Below, one piece after another: positions 43,892 through 52,185 of a DNA stretch of 55,866 nt. The stretch covers positions 1 to 55,866 of the forward strand of contig NZ_SDZL01000011.1 in NCBI RefSeq assembly GCF_004210735.1. The letters are read 5' to 3'. The DNA comes from Brevundimonas sp. (GTDB lineage: Bacteria > Pseudomonadota > Alphaproteobacteria > Caulobacterales > Caulobacteraceae). The notes under the pieces were generated by a model. It worked only from the letters and a program-made list of their open reading frames with translations, was not told the origin of the DNA and did no database searches. A program made the translations under genes and the position numbers. Position 1 is the stretch's first letter. The number at the start of each line of letters is the position of its first letter.

Positions 43892-44817
43892 TGCGCTATC
43901 GGCCGTTCGGAAAATCGGGCGCGGCGGTGTCGTCGGTCACGCTGAGCCTGGGCGCGGACACCCTGGCCCAAGGGCCGGAAGCGGCGCGACAGCTGATCTT
44001 TTCGGCGCTGGAGGCGGGCATCAACGCCTATCGTCTGGAAACGCCCGATCCGGTGTTGGCGGAGGTCGTGGGTCAGGCGCTGCGTCAGGTCGAGCGGCGG
44101 CTGGTCTGCATCAGCCTGAACCTGGGCAATGGCGACGGACGTCGGGCGCTGGAGCGCGATTTCTCGGCCGAAGGCATGACCTCGGCTATCGATCGCACCC
44201 TGCACGCCTCGGGCCTGGGCTGGATCGACGTGGCGCTGCTGGACGAGCCGGGCGAGCATGAGTTGCCGCAGACCTCGCTGAACGCGCTGAAGGCCCTGCG
44301 CGCCGATGGGCGGGTAAGGTTGCTGGGGGTGTCAGGCGACGGTGAGGTGATGGACACCTATGTCTCGACCAACGCCTTCGACGTGCTGGCCACGCCGTAT
44401 CACATGAATTCGCAGTGGCCGATCCGGGGACGGATGCGCGCCGCCCGCGAGCAGGACATGGCCATCTTCGCCTATGGCTATCAGCCCGCCACCTTCGCTG
44501 CGCCGCAGGCCGCCCCAACGGCGCCCGAGCCCGAGAAGAAGAGCCTGTTCGGCTTTACCCGCCGCGCGCCATCGGCCGAACAGGCGGCGGCGATGACGGC
44601 CAGGGACGCGTTCGGCTTCCTGAACCGGACGCCCAACTGGACGGCCGAAGAAATCTGCCTGGCCTATGCGATGCTGGAGCCCTCGGTCTCCAGCGTGCTG
44701 GTGAAGGCCGCCGATGATGTGCGGCTGAATACTCTGGCGCTGGTGCCTGATCGCGACCTGCCGCCAGGCCTGGCGGCCCAGATCGAGATGGCCCGCGTCG
44801 GCACGGCCGCAGCCTGA
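43891..44817 (+). CDS. Aldo/keto reductase-like protein lacking the catalytic tetrad (putative pseudoenzyme)
   Basis: Protein of 308 aa with the fold and landmarks of an aldo/keto reductase: MRYRPFGKSGAAVSSVTLSLG at the start, an ALEAGIN strand, WIDVALL, LKALRADGRVRLLGVSG, and a C-terminal SVSSVLVKAADDVRLNTLAL. However, the four residues needed for catalysis appear changed: Asp to Arg48, Tyr to Asp53, Lys to Asn77 and His to Asp118. A Pro/Ala/Lys-rich loop (about 207-235) is also inserted. It should not reduce carbonyls. Its place between bolA and the monothiol glutaredoxin, overlapping bolA by one base, suggests a binding or regulatory role in iron-sulfur trafficking. That role is inference. 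Confidence 0.82.
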   Translation: MRYRPFGKSGAAVSSVTLSLGADTLAQGPEAARQLIFSALEAGINAYRLETPDPVLAEVVGQALRQVERRLVCISLNLGNGDGRRALERDFSAEGMTSAIDRTLHASGLGWIDVALLDEPGEHELPQTSLNALKALRADGRVRLLGVSGDGEVMDTYVSTNAFDVLATPYHMNSQWPIRGRMRAAREQDMAIFAYGYQPATFAAPQAAPTAPEPEKKSLFGFTRRAPSAEQAAAMTARDAFGFLNRTPNWTAEEICLAYAMLEPSVSSVLVKAADDVRLNTLALVPDRDLPPGLAAQIEMARVGTAAA

Positions 44818-44898
44818 GGGCGCGGCGTGAGGCCGCGTCGCCCTTGACCGGGCGGGGGGCGACGCCTAGCTGACGGGCTGAACGAAAGGCCCTGTTCC

Positions 44899-45249
44899 GT
44901 GACCGATCAAGCGACCGCCGACCCCGTCCACGCCTTCATCGCCCAGACCCTGGCCGAGCATGACGTGGTGCTGTTCATGAAGGGCACGCCGGATTCGCCG
45001 CGCTGTGGCTTCTCGTCGCTGGCGGTGCAGATCCTGGATCATGTGGGCGCGTCCTTCGTCGGCGTGGATGTGCTGCAGGACGAGGCCCTGCGTGAGGGCA
45101 TCAAGAGCTTCACCGACTGGCCGACCATCCCCCAGCTCTATGTGAAGGGCGAGTTCGTCGGCGGTTCGGACATCGTGCGCGAGATGTTCCAGGCGGGCGA
45201 GCTTCAGGCCCTGATGGTCGAGGAGGGCGTACCCCTGGGCGAGGCGTAA
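44899..45249 (+). CDS. grxD: Monothiol glutaredoxin, CGFS type (Grx4/GrxD)
   Basis: Iron-sulfur carrier of 116 aa. The active site is CGFS with Cys36, preceded by VVLFMKGTPDSPR, and followed by the glutathione-binding WPTIPQLYVKGEFVGGSDIV. Such proteins hold a [2Fe-2S] cluster bridged with glutathione and pair with BolA. The start is GTG 44899 (reading TDQATADPV). It lies downstream of the BolA-like and AKR-like genes in one direction, with an 81-bp gap that carries an imperfect hairpin. The thioesterase gene follows after 6 bp. Confidence 0.96.
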   Translation: MTDQATADPVHAFIAQTLAEHDVVLFMKGTPDSPRCGFSSLAVQILDHVGASFVGVDVLQDEALREGIKSFTDWPTIPQLYVKGEFVGGSDIVREMFQAGELQALMVEEGVPLGEA

Positions 45250-45255
45250 GCCCCC

Positions 45256-45693
45256 ATGGCGCGCGCCCAGCTTCAGCCGCGTGAGGACCGCGAGGTCTTC
45301 GTCGTGCCGCTGGACGTCCGGCCCGAGCACATCGACGAGAACGGCCACGTCAACAATGTGGTCTATGTCGGCTGGCTGCAGGACGTGGGTACAGCGCACT
45401 GGAACGCGCGCTTTGACGAGGCGACGCGGACGAAATGGTCCTGGGTCGCCCTGCGCCACGAGATCGATTATCTGCGCGGCATAGAGCCGGGCGCTACGGG
45501 CATCGCCGCCCGGACCTGGGTCGGAGACCCGCAGGGTCCGCGCTTCAACCGCTATGTCCGGATCGAGGACGCCGAGGGTCGCCTGTGCGCCCAGGGCGTC
45601 TCTGAATGGTGTCTGGTCGAGGCGAAGTCGCTGCGCCCCAGCCGTATCCCTGCGGACATGCTGGGACCGTTTGCGGCGGGGCCTACAGCCTGA
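45256..45693 (+). CDS. Acyl-CoA thioesterase, hotdog fold (4HBT-like)
   Basis: Protein of 145 aa with the hotdog pattern of 4-hydroxybenzoyl-CoA-type thioesterases: RPEHIDENGHVNNVVYVGWLQDVGTAHW in the N-terminal part carries the central helix and the catalytic-region Asp/Asn. It should hydrolyse an acyl-CoA of unknown chain. ATG 45256 is only 6 bp after the glutaredoxin stop, so it belongs to the same operon. Its stop overlaps the convergent lipoprotein gene by 11 bp. Confidence 0.88.
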   Translation: MARAQLQPREDREVFVVPLDVRPEHIDENGHVNNVVYVGWLQDVGTAHWNARFDEATRTKWSWVALRHEIDYLRGIEPGATGIAARTWVGDPQGPRFNRYVRIEDAEGRLCAQGVSEWCLVEAKSLRPSRIPADMLGPFAAGPTA

Positions 45694-46069
45694 CGGGGTT
45701 CAGCACCCGGGCGGCCTGACCGGCGGCCAGACCCAGTTCGTCGTAGGTCCAGCTGACCACCACGCCGTCCGGAACCAGCGCCTTGCACAGGTCCGCCGAA
45801 CGCCGCGTCAGGGTGATGTCGGCCGGGTCGCCGGCGGTCACCTGAACTTCGAAGCTGGCGGCCTCGGTGCAGCCGTTGGAGTCGACGCGAACATTCAGTC
45901 GCTGCCCCTCGAACGCGGCGCCGCGCACAGTCTCCAGCACGGCTGCAGAGGCCAGCGGCGCGGCGTCCGCCACGCGCACCGAAACCCGTTCGCCACCCTC
46001 GTTCGAATAAATGACGCAGCCGCCGAGCATCGGCAGGGCGACGGCGCCGATCAGAAGCGGCCGGATCAT
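45683..46069 (-). CDS. Small lipoprotein of unknown function (paralogue A)
   Basis: Protein of 128 aa with a lipobox (PMLGGC) after a short signal peptide. The mature part has two conserved cysteines, in SNGCTEAASF and SADLC, and ends in DGVVVSWTYDELGLAAG followed by ARVLNP. The same pattern occurs in the lipoprotein at 47454-47837, so the two are paralogues. The cysteines probably form a disulfide. Its start overlaps the stop of the 40-aa lipoprotein gene upstream (ATGA), so the two form an operon. The function is unknown. Confidence 0.8.
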   Translation of the reverse strand: MIRPLLIGAVALPMLGGCVIYSNEGGERVSVRVADAAPLASAAVLETVRGAAFEGQRLNVRVDSNGCTEAASFEVQVTAGDPADITLTRRSADLCKALVPDGVVVSWTYDELGLAAGQAARVLNPVRL

Positions 46070-46188
46070 TGGGCGGCTTCGGCCGGCGCGGTGTGGATGA
46101 CGCGCGTGGTCGGCTTTTCGCTGGCGATGATGATGCAGCCCGACAGCAGCGGAGCGGCGATGGCGATGACGATAGCGAGACGAAGCAT
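46066..46188 (-). CDS. Tiny lipoprotein, 40 aa
   Basis: Forty-residue protein starting MLRLAIVIAIAAPLLSGCII with a clear lipobox (LLSGC) and a mature tail of only about 22 residues. ATG 46188 has GGGGAT upstream at 46194-46200. It overlaps the start of paralogue A by 4 bp. The frame is open much further upstream but that part lies opposite the ene-reductase gene and is not credible. It resembles small lipoproteins such as entericidin-type proteins in size only. Confidence 0.7.
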   Translation of the reverse strand: MLRLAIVIAIAAPLLSGCIIIASEKPTTRVIHTAPAEAAQ

Positions 46189-46323
46189 GATGGGATCCCC
46201 GAAAAACAGTGTCCCGTTAGTGCCAAGCCTCTTGCGGGATTGCACATGAATAATCCGCAAGCTGCGCCTTGAATGAAACCGCAACAGACATAGGTGCGAA
46301 GGATATCCTCCCCGGAGTCCTCC

Positions 46324-47439
46324 ATGTCCGTTCTGTTCTCGCCCCGCGCCGTGGGTCCGCTGACCCTGCGCAACCGGATCGTCATCGCACCCATGTGCCA
46401 GTACTCGGCCGTGGATGGCGTGCCCCAGCCGTGGCATGCGCAGCATCTGGGCCGACTGGCGCTGTCGGGCGCGGGCCTGTTGATCGTCGAGGCGACGGGC
46501 GTCGAGGCCGCCGGCCGGATCAGCCCGGCCGACACCGGCCTGTGGAACGACGCGCAGGAGGCCGCCTTCGCCGCCCTGATCCGTGACATCCGCACCTATT
46601 CGGACACACCCATCGGCGTGCAACTGGGCCATGCCGGGCGCAAGGCTTCGACGGCCCCGCCGTGGATCGACGGCGGGCGCGCAATGAAACCCGAGGAAGG
46701 CGCATGGGAAACCGTCGCCCCCTCGGCCATCCCCTTCCGCGACGACTGGCACACGCCGACGGAACTGGACGAGGCGGGCATGCAGCGGGTGATCGACGCC
46801 TTTGTCGACGCCGCACGGCGGGCGGAGCGCGCGGGGTTCGACCTGGTCGAATTGCATGCCGCGCACGGCTATCTGCTGAGCGAATTCCTGTCGCCGATCT
46901 CGAACCTGCGGACCGACGCCTATGGCGGGTCAGCCGATAACCGGATGCGGTTCCCGTTGCGGGTGGCGCAGGCCCTGCGCGACGTTTGGCCCCGGACGCG
47001 AGCGCTAGGCGCGCGGTTCAACGGGTCAGACTGGGTCGAGGGCGGCGTGACGCCAGACGAGGTTCAGGCCTTCGGCCGGGCGCTGCATGACCTGGGCTAT
47101 GACTATCTGCACCTGACCAGCGGCGGCAATGTCCCGCGCGCGCCCATTCCGGGCGACCAGCCGTCGTATCAGCTGTCCTTCGCCGAAGGGATGAAGGCGG
47201 CGGTTCCCCAGGCGACGGTGATGGCCGTGGGCATGATCTATGACGCGCATCAGGCCGAGGCCATCGTGGCCTCAGGCCAGGCGGACCTGATCGCCGTCGC
47301 CCGGGCGGTGCTGGATGATCCGCACTGGCCGCTGCATGCGGCGGCGGCGCTGGGCGCGAAGGGGGAGTGGCCGAAGCAGTACGGGCGCGCGACGGCCGAA
47401 ACCTGGCCGGCCTATGATCGCATCCACGGCGGGGGCTGA
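46324..47439 (+). CDS. NADPH-dependent ene-reductase, NamA/YqjM-like (Old Yellow Enzyme family)
   Basis: Flavoenzyme of 371 aa that reduces activated C=C bonds of aldehydes, ketones, nitro-compounds and maleimides. FMN and substrate motifs are seen: APMCQYSA with Cys25 and Tyr27 as in YqjM, AGLLIVEATGVEAAGRIS, QLGHAGRKAS, and VELHAAHGYLLSEFLSP with the two substrate-binding histidines. ATG 46324 is chosen as it starts the family sequence MSVLFSP with GGAG about 8 bases upstream. It is flanked by the two lipoprotein paralogues on the opposite strand, with no obvious functional link. Confidence 0.94.
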   Translation: MSVLFSPRAVGPLTLRNRIVIAPMCQYSAVDGVPQPWHAQHLGRLALSGAGLLIVEATGVEAAGRISPADTGLWNDAQEAAFAALIRDIRTYSDTPIGVQLGHAGRKASTAPPWIDGGRAMKPEEGAWETVAPSAIPFRDDWHTPTELDEAGMQRVIDAFVDAARRAERAGFDLVELHAAHGYLLSEFLSPISNLRTDAYGGSADNRMRFPLRVAQALRDVWPRTRALGARFNGSDWVEGGVTPDEVQAFGRALHDLGYDYLHLTSGGNVPRAPIPGDQPSYQLSFAEGMKAAVPQATVMAVGMIYDAHQAEAIVASGQADLIAVARAVLDDPHWPLHAAAALGAKGEWPKQYGRATAETWPAYDRIHGGG

Positions 47440-47453
47440 GGCGGAGCCCGCAG

Positions 47454-47837
47454 TCAGCTCTGCGGCAGCATATAGGGGTTGTTGACGGCGACCGAGGCGC
47501 CGGGTTTCAGGCCCAGTTCCTCGAACGACCATTGCAGTTCAACGCCGTCGGCCATGGGCCGGTCGCAGCGGTCTTCTTCCAAGCGGCGCAGGGTGATGAT
47601 CGACCCGCCCCTGCCCTCATTGCTGATGACGGGCTGCAGATCGTCCTTGTCGGTGCAGCCGTTCGAGCTGACCCAGAACACCGCCAGATCCTTGGTGAAG
47701 GCGGCGGCGTGGATCGGCTCCAGCTGGCCGGGCATGTCGGTGGGGACGCGGGCCTGTTCCGGCGCATCGGGACGCAGCCAGGCGCAGCCGGAAACCAGCA
47801 TGGCCACAGCGGCGATCGCGACGATTCTATGGGTCAT
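47454..47837 (-). CDS. Small lipoprotein of unknown function (paralogue B)
   Basis: Protein of 127 aa with a lipobox (MLVSGC). The mature part matches paralogue A at 45683: two cysteines in SNGCTDKDD and EEDRC, an ITLRR strand, and DGVELQWSFEELGLKPGASVAVNNP near the end. ATG 47837 has GGGGAGG upstream; an upstream in-frame extension to 47891 has no signal-peptide character. It converges with the ene-reductase gene, leaving 14 bp. No function is known. Confidence 0.8.
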   Translation of the reverse strand: MTHRIVAIAAVAMLVSGCAWLRPDAPEQARVPTDMPGQLEPIHAAAFTKDLAVFWVSSNGCTDKDDLQPVISNEGRGGSIITLRRLEEDRCDRPMADGVELQWSFEELGLKPGASVAVNNPYMLPQS

Positions 47838-47913
47838 CCCAGCCTCCCCGCCCCATGCGGTCAGCGTGTTGATCTTGCCCCTATTCGCCATCCGAGGGAA
47901 CCGGCGAAAAGGA

Positions 47914-47943
47914 AAAGGGCCCCGGACGGATCCGGGGCCCTTT
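47914..47943 (-). terminator. Rho-independent terminator of rpsD
   Basis: AAAGGGCCCCGGA and TCCGGGGCCCTTT form a 13-bp stem with loop CGGA, 24 bases beyond the rpsD stop. The minus-strand transcript continues into a U-rich stretch (from aaggaaaa on the plus strand), as expected for intrinsic termination of rpsD. Confidence 0.88.
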
Positions 47944-47967
47944 GTATCCAGGTTCGAAACTACGCGC

Positions 47968-48585
47968 TTACGACGAGTAGTATTCGACGACCAGGTTCGG
48001 CTCCATCTTCACCGGGAACGGCACATCGGCCAGTTCCGGCACGCGGACGTAGCGAACCGAGAAGCCGCGATCGCCGATTTCCAGGTAATCCGGGATATCG
48101 CGTTCCGACGATTGCTGGGCTTCCAGAACCAGAGCCATCGCGCGGCTCTTTTCCTTGATCTCGACGACCTGGCCTGGCTTGACGCGGTACGAACCGATGT
48201 CGACCTTCTTGCCGTCGACGGTCACGTGGCCGTGGCTGACGAACTGGCGGGCGGCCCAGACGGTCGGGACGAATTTGGCGCGGTAGACGATGGCGTCCAG
48301 GCGCGATTCCAGCAGGCCGATCAGGTTTTCCGAGGTGTTGCCCTTGCGGCGGCCGGCTTCATCATAGATGGCCGAGAATTGCTTCTCGGTGATGTTGCCG
48401 TAGTAGCCCTTGAGCTTCTGCTTGGCCTTCAGCTGCAGGCCGAAGTCCGAGACTTTCGACTTGCGACGCTGGCCGTGCTGGCCGGGGCCATACGAACGCT
48501 TGTTGACCGGCGACTTGGCGCGGCCCCACAGGTTTTCACCCATGACCCGATCGAGTTTGTACTTGGCGCTATGGCGCTTGGACAT
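47968..48585 (-). CDS. rpsD: Small ribosomal subunit protein uS4
   Basis: Primary 16S rRNA-binding protein of the 30S subunit, 205 aa. The start [21 protein letters not shown] and the S4 domain segment [36 protein letters not shown] are standard. There is no zinc-finger cysteine set, so it is the zinc-free type. The start is ATG 48585. It is separate from the large ribosomal protein operon, as in many alphaproteobacteria, with its own promoter in the 150 bp upstream and a strong terminator downstream. Confidence 0.98.
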   Translation of the reverse strand: MSKRHSAKYKLDRVMGENLWGRAKSPVNKRSYGPGQHGQRRKSKVSDFGLQLKAKQKLKGYYGNITEKQFSAIYDEAGRRKGNTSENLIGLLESRLDAIVYRAKFVPTVWAARQFVSHGHVTVDGKKVDIGSYRVKPGQVVEIKEKSRAMALVLEAQQSSERDIPDYLEIGDRGFSVRYVRVPELADVPFPVKMEPNLVVEYYSS

Positions 48586-48735
48586 ATGTCACTCTTCATC
48601 ACGATGCGGCCCGGCATCCCCCCGATTGGGAATGCGATCTCAACGGCGGTCCACGCATCATCCGTCATTTGTCGCGCGCCGGACCCGAAGGTCGGAACGT
48701 GAAGGCGCGGCTTATGGCCATTCAGCCCGATTGAG

Positions 48736-51081
48736 TCAAGCCGCGCGGACCTTTGCGGGCGGCGTTTCGGCGACGCCCGAGGCCGCCTCGCGCGCGGGTC
48801 GACCCAGCAGATAGCCCTGCGCCTCGTTACAGCCCTGGCTGCGCAGGAAGTCCAGCTGATCCTGCGTCTCGACACCCTCGGCCAGGACCGGAATCGCCAG
48901 GCTCTCGCCCAGCGCTAGAACGGCGCGGATGATGGCCTGTGATTGCGGACTACCGTCCAGTTCGGACATAAAGGACCGGTCCAGCTTGATCTTGTCGAAC
49001 GGGAAGGCGCGCAGGGTCGACAGCGACGAATAGCCGGTGCCGAAATCGTCCATCGCCACCGACACGCCCAGCGCCTTGAGCTGACGCAGGATATGGGTCG
49101 TGCGCTCCATGTCGGAGATCATGGCGCTCTCGGTAATCTCCAGCTCCAGCCGTGACGGCTTGAGGCCGGTCTCCAGCAGGATGCGATGGACCAGGCGCGG
49201 CAGGTCGACGTGCGACAGCTGAATCGGCGACAGATTGACCGCGACGCGGTGCGGTTCAGGCCAGCCGGCCGCCTCTTCGCACGCCCGGCGCAGAACCCAT
49301 TCGCCGATCGGCAGGATCATGCCTGTGTCTTCGGCGATGGGAATGAAGTCGACCGGCGAGATATAGGTCCCGTCCGGCTGCCGCCAGCGCAACAGCGCCT
49401 CATAGCCCGTCACCTCGCCCGTCTCGACCGAAGCCTGAAGCTGGTAGTGCAGCTCGAACCGGTCGTTATCCAATGCCTCACGCAAGCCCTGGGTGACGCG
49501 GCGACGCTGGCGCACCGCCTCGTCCATCGCCTCTTCATAGAAACAGACGTCCGTCGCCAGGGCCGCCTTGGCCCGGTACATGGCCAGGTCGGCGTTGTTG
49601 ATCAGGACCGACGCCTCGCGCGCGTCGTCGGGCCACAGGGCGACGCCGACCGAGGCGCCGCATTGCAGGTCGGCGTGGTCCGCCCGGGTCGGGGTCTGGA
49701 TCGCGGCGCGCAGACGCTCGGCCGCCTCCATCGCTTCCAGTCGATCATTGACCGGGGTCAGGGCGACGAACTCGTCCCCACCCAGACGGGCGATGAACTC
49801 GCCCTCCCTCAGCACGGCGGACATCTGTTCGGCGACATGGGTCAGCAGGCGGTCGCCGACGGCGTGGCCATAGAGGTCGTTCACCTCCTTGAACCGGTCC
49901 AGGTCGATGGCCAGCAGGGCGAAGCGCGCGCCCTCGCCCGCCGCCGCCATGCGGTTCAGCTTTTCCAGGAAGGACGCACGGTTGGGCAGGCCGGTCAGGC
50001 TGTCGTTGCGGGCCAGGTGCGCGATCCGGCGTTCCTGCGCCAAACGCGCGCGCAGGTCGCGCACCGCCAGGACCCGGAACACACGCCCGTCAGCGCCCGT
50101 TTCGCGCCGCACCGCCACTTCGACCGGTATGGTGACGCCATCGCGCGGCGTCAGGCGGGTCTGCACCAGTTCACCGCCGGTCAGGGTGTCAGCGTCCTCA
50201 ATCCAGCGACTTGCCGGAGCGCCGGTGACAGCGTCGGCGGTCGCATCGCACAGGCGAAGGAAGGCGGCGTTGGCCAGCAGGACGACACCGTCCGCCTCGA
50301 CCACCATGCCGTCCACGCTGCCTTCGATCAGGGAGTTCAGGCGACCACGCGACAGGCGCTGGGTCTGCTCTTCCAGAGCATAGCTGGCCACAGCCGTGCC
50401 CAGGATCAGGAAGCCCACGGCGGCCACGCCGACCGCCAGCAGGGCGGCGGCGTCCTGGCCGTTCAGCGAACCGTCCATCGGCGCCAGCGGCAGAACCGTC
50501 AGGGCGCCCATGCCGGTGAAATGCAGAGCCACAATGGTCAGGACCAGCGCCAGGCTGGACCAGGCGATGGGCCGCTTGCTCCGTGTGTCCGCCGCCAGGC
50601 GCAACGCCAGCGCGCCGCCGCCCAGAGCCGCCAGAACCGAGGCGACGACATAGGCCGGCGACCAGATGACAAAGGCTTCGGCCGTAAAGGCGGCCATGCC
50701 GGTGTAGTGCATGGCCGTGACGGCGCCGCCGAACACAGCGCCCCCGACTTCCGGCGCGCGGCGGAAACGGGCCGATCCCAGCCACAGGGCGACCGCACAG
50801 CCCAGCATGGCGACCAGCAGGGACGCCCCGGTCATCGCCGGCGCATAGCTCGTCTCGACCCCCGGCCGATAAGCCAGCATGGCCACGAAATGGGTGCACC
50901 AGATGGTCGCTCCACCCGCCACGGCGCCCATGAACAGCCAGGCCACCCGGGCGCGGCCGATGCTGGCGCGCGTCTTTACATACAGCCGGGCGGTGACGAT
51001 CGAGCCGACCACGCAGATCAGCGCGGCCAACGCCACCAGCAGATGGTCGTGCTGTTCGAACAGGCAGGAAAGGACGCGCAT
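48736..51081 (-). CDS. MHYT-PAS-GGDEF-EAL cyclic-di-GMP signalling protein
   Basis: Inner membrane protein of 781 aa. The MHYT sensor module has about seven membrane segments (1-235) with repeats CTHFVAML, MHYTGMAAF and LHFTGMGAL, thought to bind copper and sense O2, CO or NO. A PAS-like domain (about 245-345) precedes a GGDEF domain with an intact motif at 434-438 (RLGGDEF) and an EAL domain with EAL at 561-563, NLSPIQ and DDFGTGYSS. Both cyclase and phosphodiesterase motifs look intact, so the net activity cannot be told. In this order such proteins regulate the motile-to-sessile shift and possibly capsule or biofilm. It is probably monocistronic. Confidence 0.95.
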   Translation of the reverse strand: MRVLSCLFEQHDHLLVALAALICVVGSIVTARLYVKTRASIGRARVAWLFMGAVAGGATIWCTHFVAMLAYRPGVETSYAPAMTGASLLVAMLGCAVALWLGSARFRRAPEVGGAVFGGAVTAMHYTGMAAFTAEAFVIWSPAYVVASVLAALGGGALALRLAADTRSKRPIAWSSLALVLTIVALHFTGMGALTVLPLAPMDGSLNGQDAAALLAVGVAAVGFLILGTAVASYALEEQTQRLSRGRLNSLIEGSVDGMVVEADGVVLLANAAFLRLCDATADAVTGAPASRWIEDADTLTGGELVQTRLTPRDGVTIPVEVAVRRETGADGRVFRVLAVRDLRARLAQERRIAHLARNDSLTGLPNRASFLEKLNRMAAAGEGARFALLAIDLDRFKEVNDLYGHAVGDRLLTHVAEQMSAVLREGEFIARLGGDEFVALTPVNDRLEAMEAAERLRAAIQTPTRADHADLQCGASVGVALWPDDAREASVLINNADLAMYRAKAALATDVCFYEEAMDEAVRQRRRVTQGLREALDNDRFELHYQLQASVETGEVTGYEALLRWRQPDGTYISPVDFIPIAEDTGMILPIGEWVLRRACEEAAGWPEPHRVAVNLSPIQLSHVDLPRLVHRILLETGLKPSRLELEITESAMISDMERTTHILRQLKALGVSVAMDDFGTGYSSLSTLRAFPFDKIKLDRSFMSELDGSPQSQAIIRAVLALGESLAIPVLAEGVETQDQLDFLRSQGCNEAQGYLLGRPAREAASGVAETPPAKVRAA

Positions 51082-51174
51082 GAAACCGGTTACTTCGGGG
51101 GAGAAACAGCCCTTTCTGAAGCCAAGGTTTGAAGGGACGGCGAACGGTTACGCTTAACAAGCCCTGAACACGAA

Positions 51175-51200
51175 AAAGGGGCCGGGCGAACCCGACCCCT
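51175..51200 (-). terminator. Terminator after superoxide dismutase
   Basis: AGGGG-C-CGGG pairs with CCCG-A-CCCCT around loop CGAA. On the minus strand the stem is followed by TTTTTCG. It lies 25 bases beyond the dismutase stop and separates it from the cyclic-di-GMP gene. Confidence 0.8.
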
Positions 51201-51225
51201 CAGCACCGTGATCAGACGGCGTCGC

Positions 51226-51837
51226 TTACTTGGCGGCGTCGTACAGTTCGTTGACCTTGTTCCAGTTCACGACCGACCAGAACGCCTTCAGATAGTCGAC
51301 CCGGCGGTTCTGGTATTTCAGGTAATAGGCGTGCTCCCACACGTCGGCGGCCAGCAGGACGGCGCCCTTTTCGTCGGCCACGTCCATCAGCGGGTTGTCC
51401 TGGTTCGGGGTCGAGGTGACCTTCAACTTGCCGTCCTGAAGGATCAGCCAGGCCCAGCCCGAACCGAACTGACCGGCGCCGGCAGCGTCGAAATCGGCCT
51501 TGAACTTGTCCATGCCGCCCAGTTCGGCGTCGATCTTGGCCGCCAGTTCGGCCGAGGGTTCGCCGGTCTGGCCCTGGGGCGCCAGCAGTTCCCAGAACAG
51601 GCTGTGGTTCCAGTGACCGCCGCCGTTGTTGCGCACGGCCTTGGGCAGCGTCGAGATAGTGGCGAACAGCTCTTCCAGCGACTTGCCCTGCAGCGAGGCG
51701 TCGGCGTCCACCGCCTTGTTCAGATTGTCGACATAGGTCTGGTGGTGCTTGTCGTGGTGGAAGGTCATCGTCTCCTTGTCGATGGCCGGCTCCAGCGCGT
51801 CATAGGCGTAGGGCAGCGGGGGCAGGGTGAAGGCCAT
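51226..51837 (-). CDS. sodA: Superoxide dismutase, Fe/Mn family
   Basis: Cytosolic dismutase of 203 aa that converts superoxide to H2O2 and O2. Metal ligands are His in [10 protein letters not shown], His in [12 protein letters not shown], and Asp/His in DVWEHAYYL. The second-sphere Gln sits in the C-terminal half (STPNQDNPL) and the earlier position is Gly (NNGGGHWNH), the arrangement of Mn-type rather than Fe-type enzymes; cambialistic use of either metal is possible. ATG 51837 has AAGGAG upstream. A short GCGCC-N7-GGCGC inverted repeat lies 31 bp upstream (51869-51885). Confidence 0.94.
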   Translation of the reverse strand: MAFTLPPLPYAYDALEPAIDKETMTFHHDKHHQTYVDNLNKAVDADASLQGKSLEELFATISTLPKAVRNNGGGHWNHSLFWELLAPQGQTGEPSAELAAKIDAELGGMDKFKADFDAAGAGQFGSGWAWLILQDGKLKVTSTPNQDNPLMDVADEKGAVLLAADVWEHAYYLKYQNRRVDYLKAFWSVVNWNKVNELYDAAK

Positions 51838-51927
51838 GGGGAGGCTCCTTTTAGACAAGGGAATGACTGCGCCGTATCTAGGCGCCGCTGATGCAAACCC
51901 AACTGTATCGGCGAAATTTAGTTCAGC

Positions 51928-52182
51928 TCAGCGCTGCGGCAGATGCGCCTTCAGGCAGTCGCGGATGGCGCGCTTCAGGTCGCCGGGGGCGTTCGGTTCG
52001 TCCACCCCCTCGGCCGCCAGAACGGCGCGAACGCCGGCGTCCAGACCGTTCGGCAGGGCCGCCTTGACGCGCGCCTCGCCCTTTTCGTGCAGGCAGAAGC
52101 CCACCTCCTTGCACAGGGCGGCGAACAGGGCGTCCCAGTCGGGCTGGATCGGGTCGGCGTTAATCGGTGCGTCGTCGGTCAT
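51928..52182 (-). CDS. Small conserved hypothetical protein after S-formylglutathione hydrolase
   Basis: Acidic protein of 84 aa, MTDDAPINADPIQPDWDALF, with helical character and two cysteines (LCKEVGFCLHEK). No family recognised. ATG 52182 lies 3 bp after the stop of the hydrolase gene, so it is translated from the same message. Linkage to formaldehyde detoxification is by position only. Confidence 0.7.
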   Translation of the reverse strand: MTDDAPINADPIQPDWDALFAALCKEVGFCLHEKGEARVKAALPNGLDAGVRAVLAAEGVDEPNAPGDLKRAIRDCLKAHLPQR

Positions 52183-52185
52183 GGT

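Noticed and set aside
44818-44898. GC-rich hairpin between the AKR-like gene and the glutaredoxin gene as a terminator
   Set aside because: The stem is interrupted by a three-base bulge and has no T-run, so it does not show that the operon ends here.
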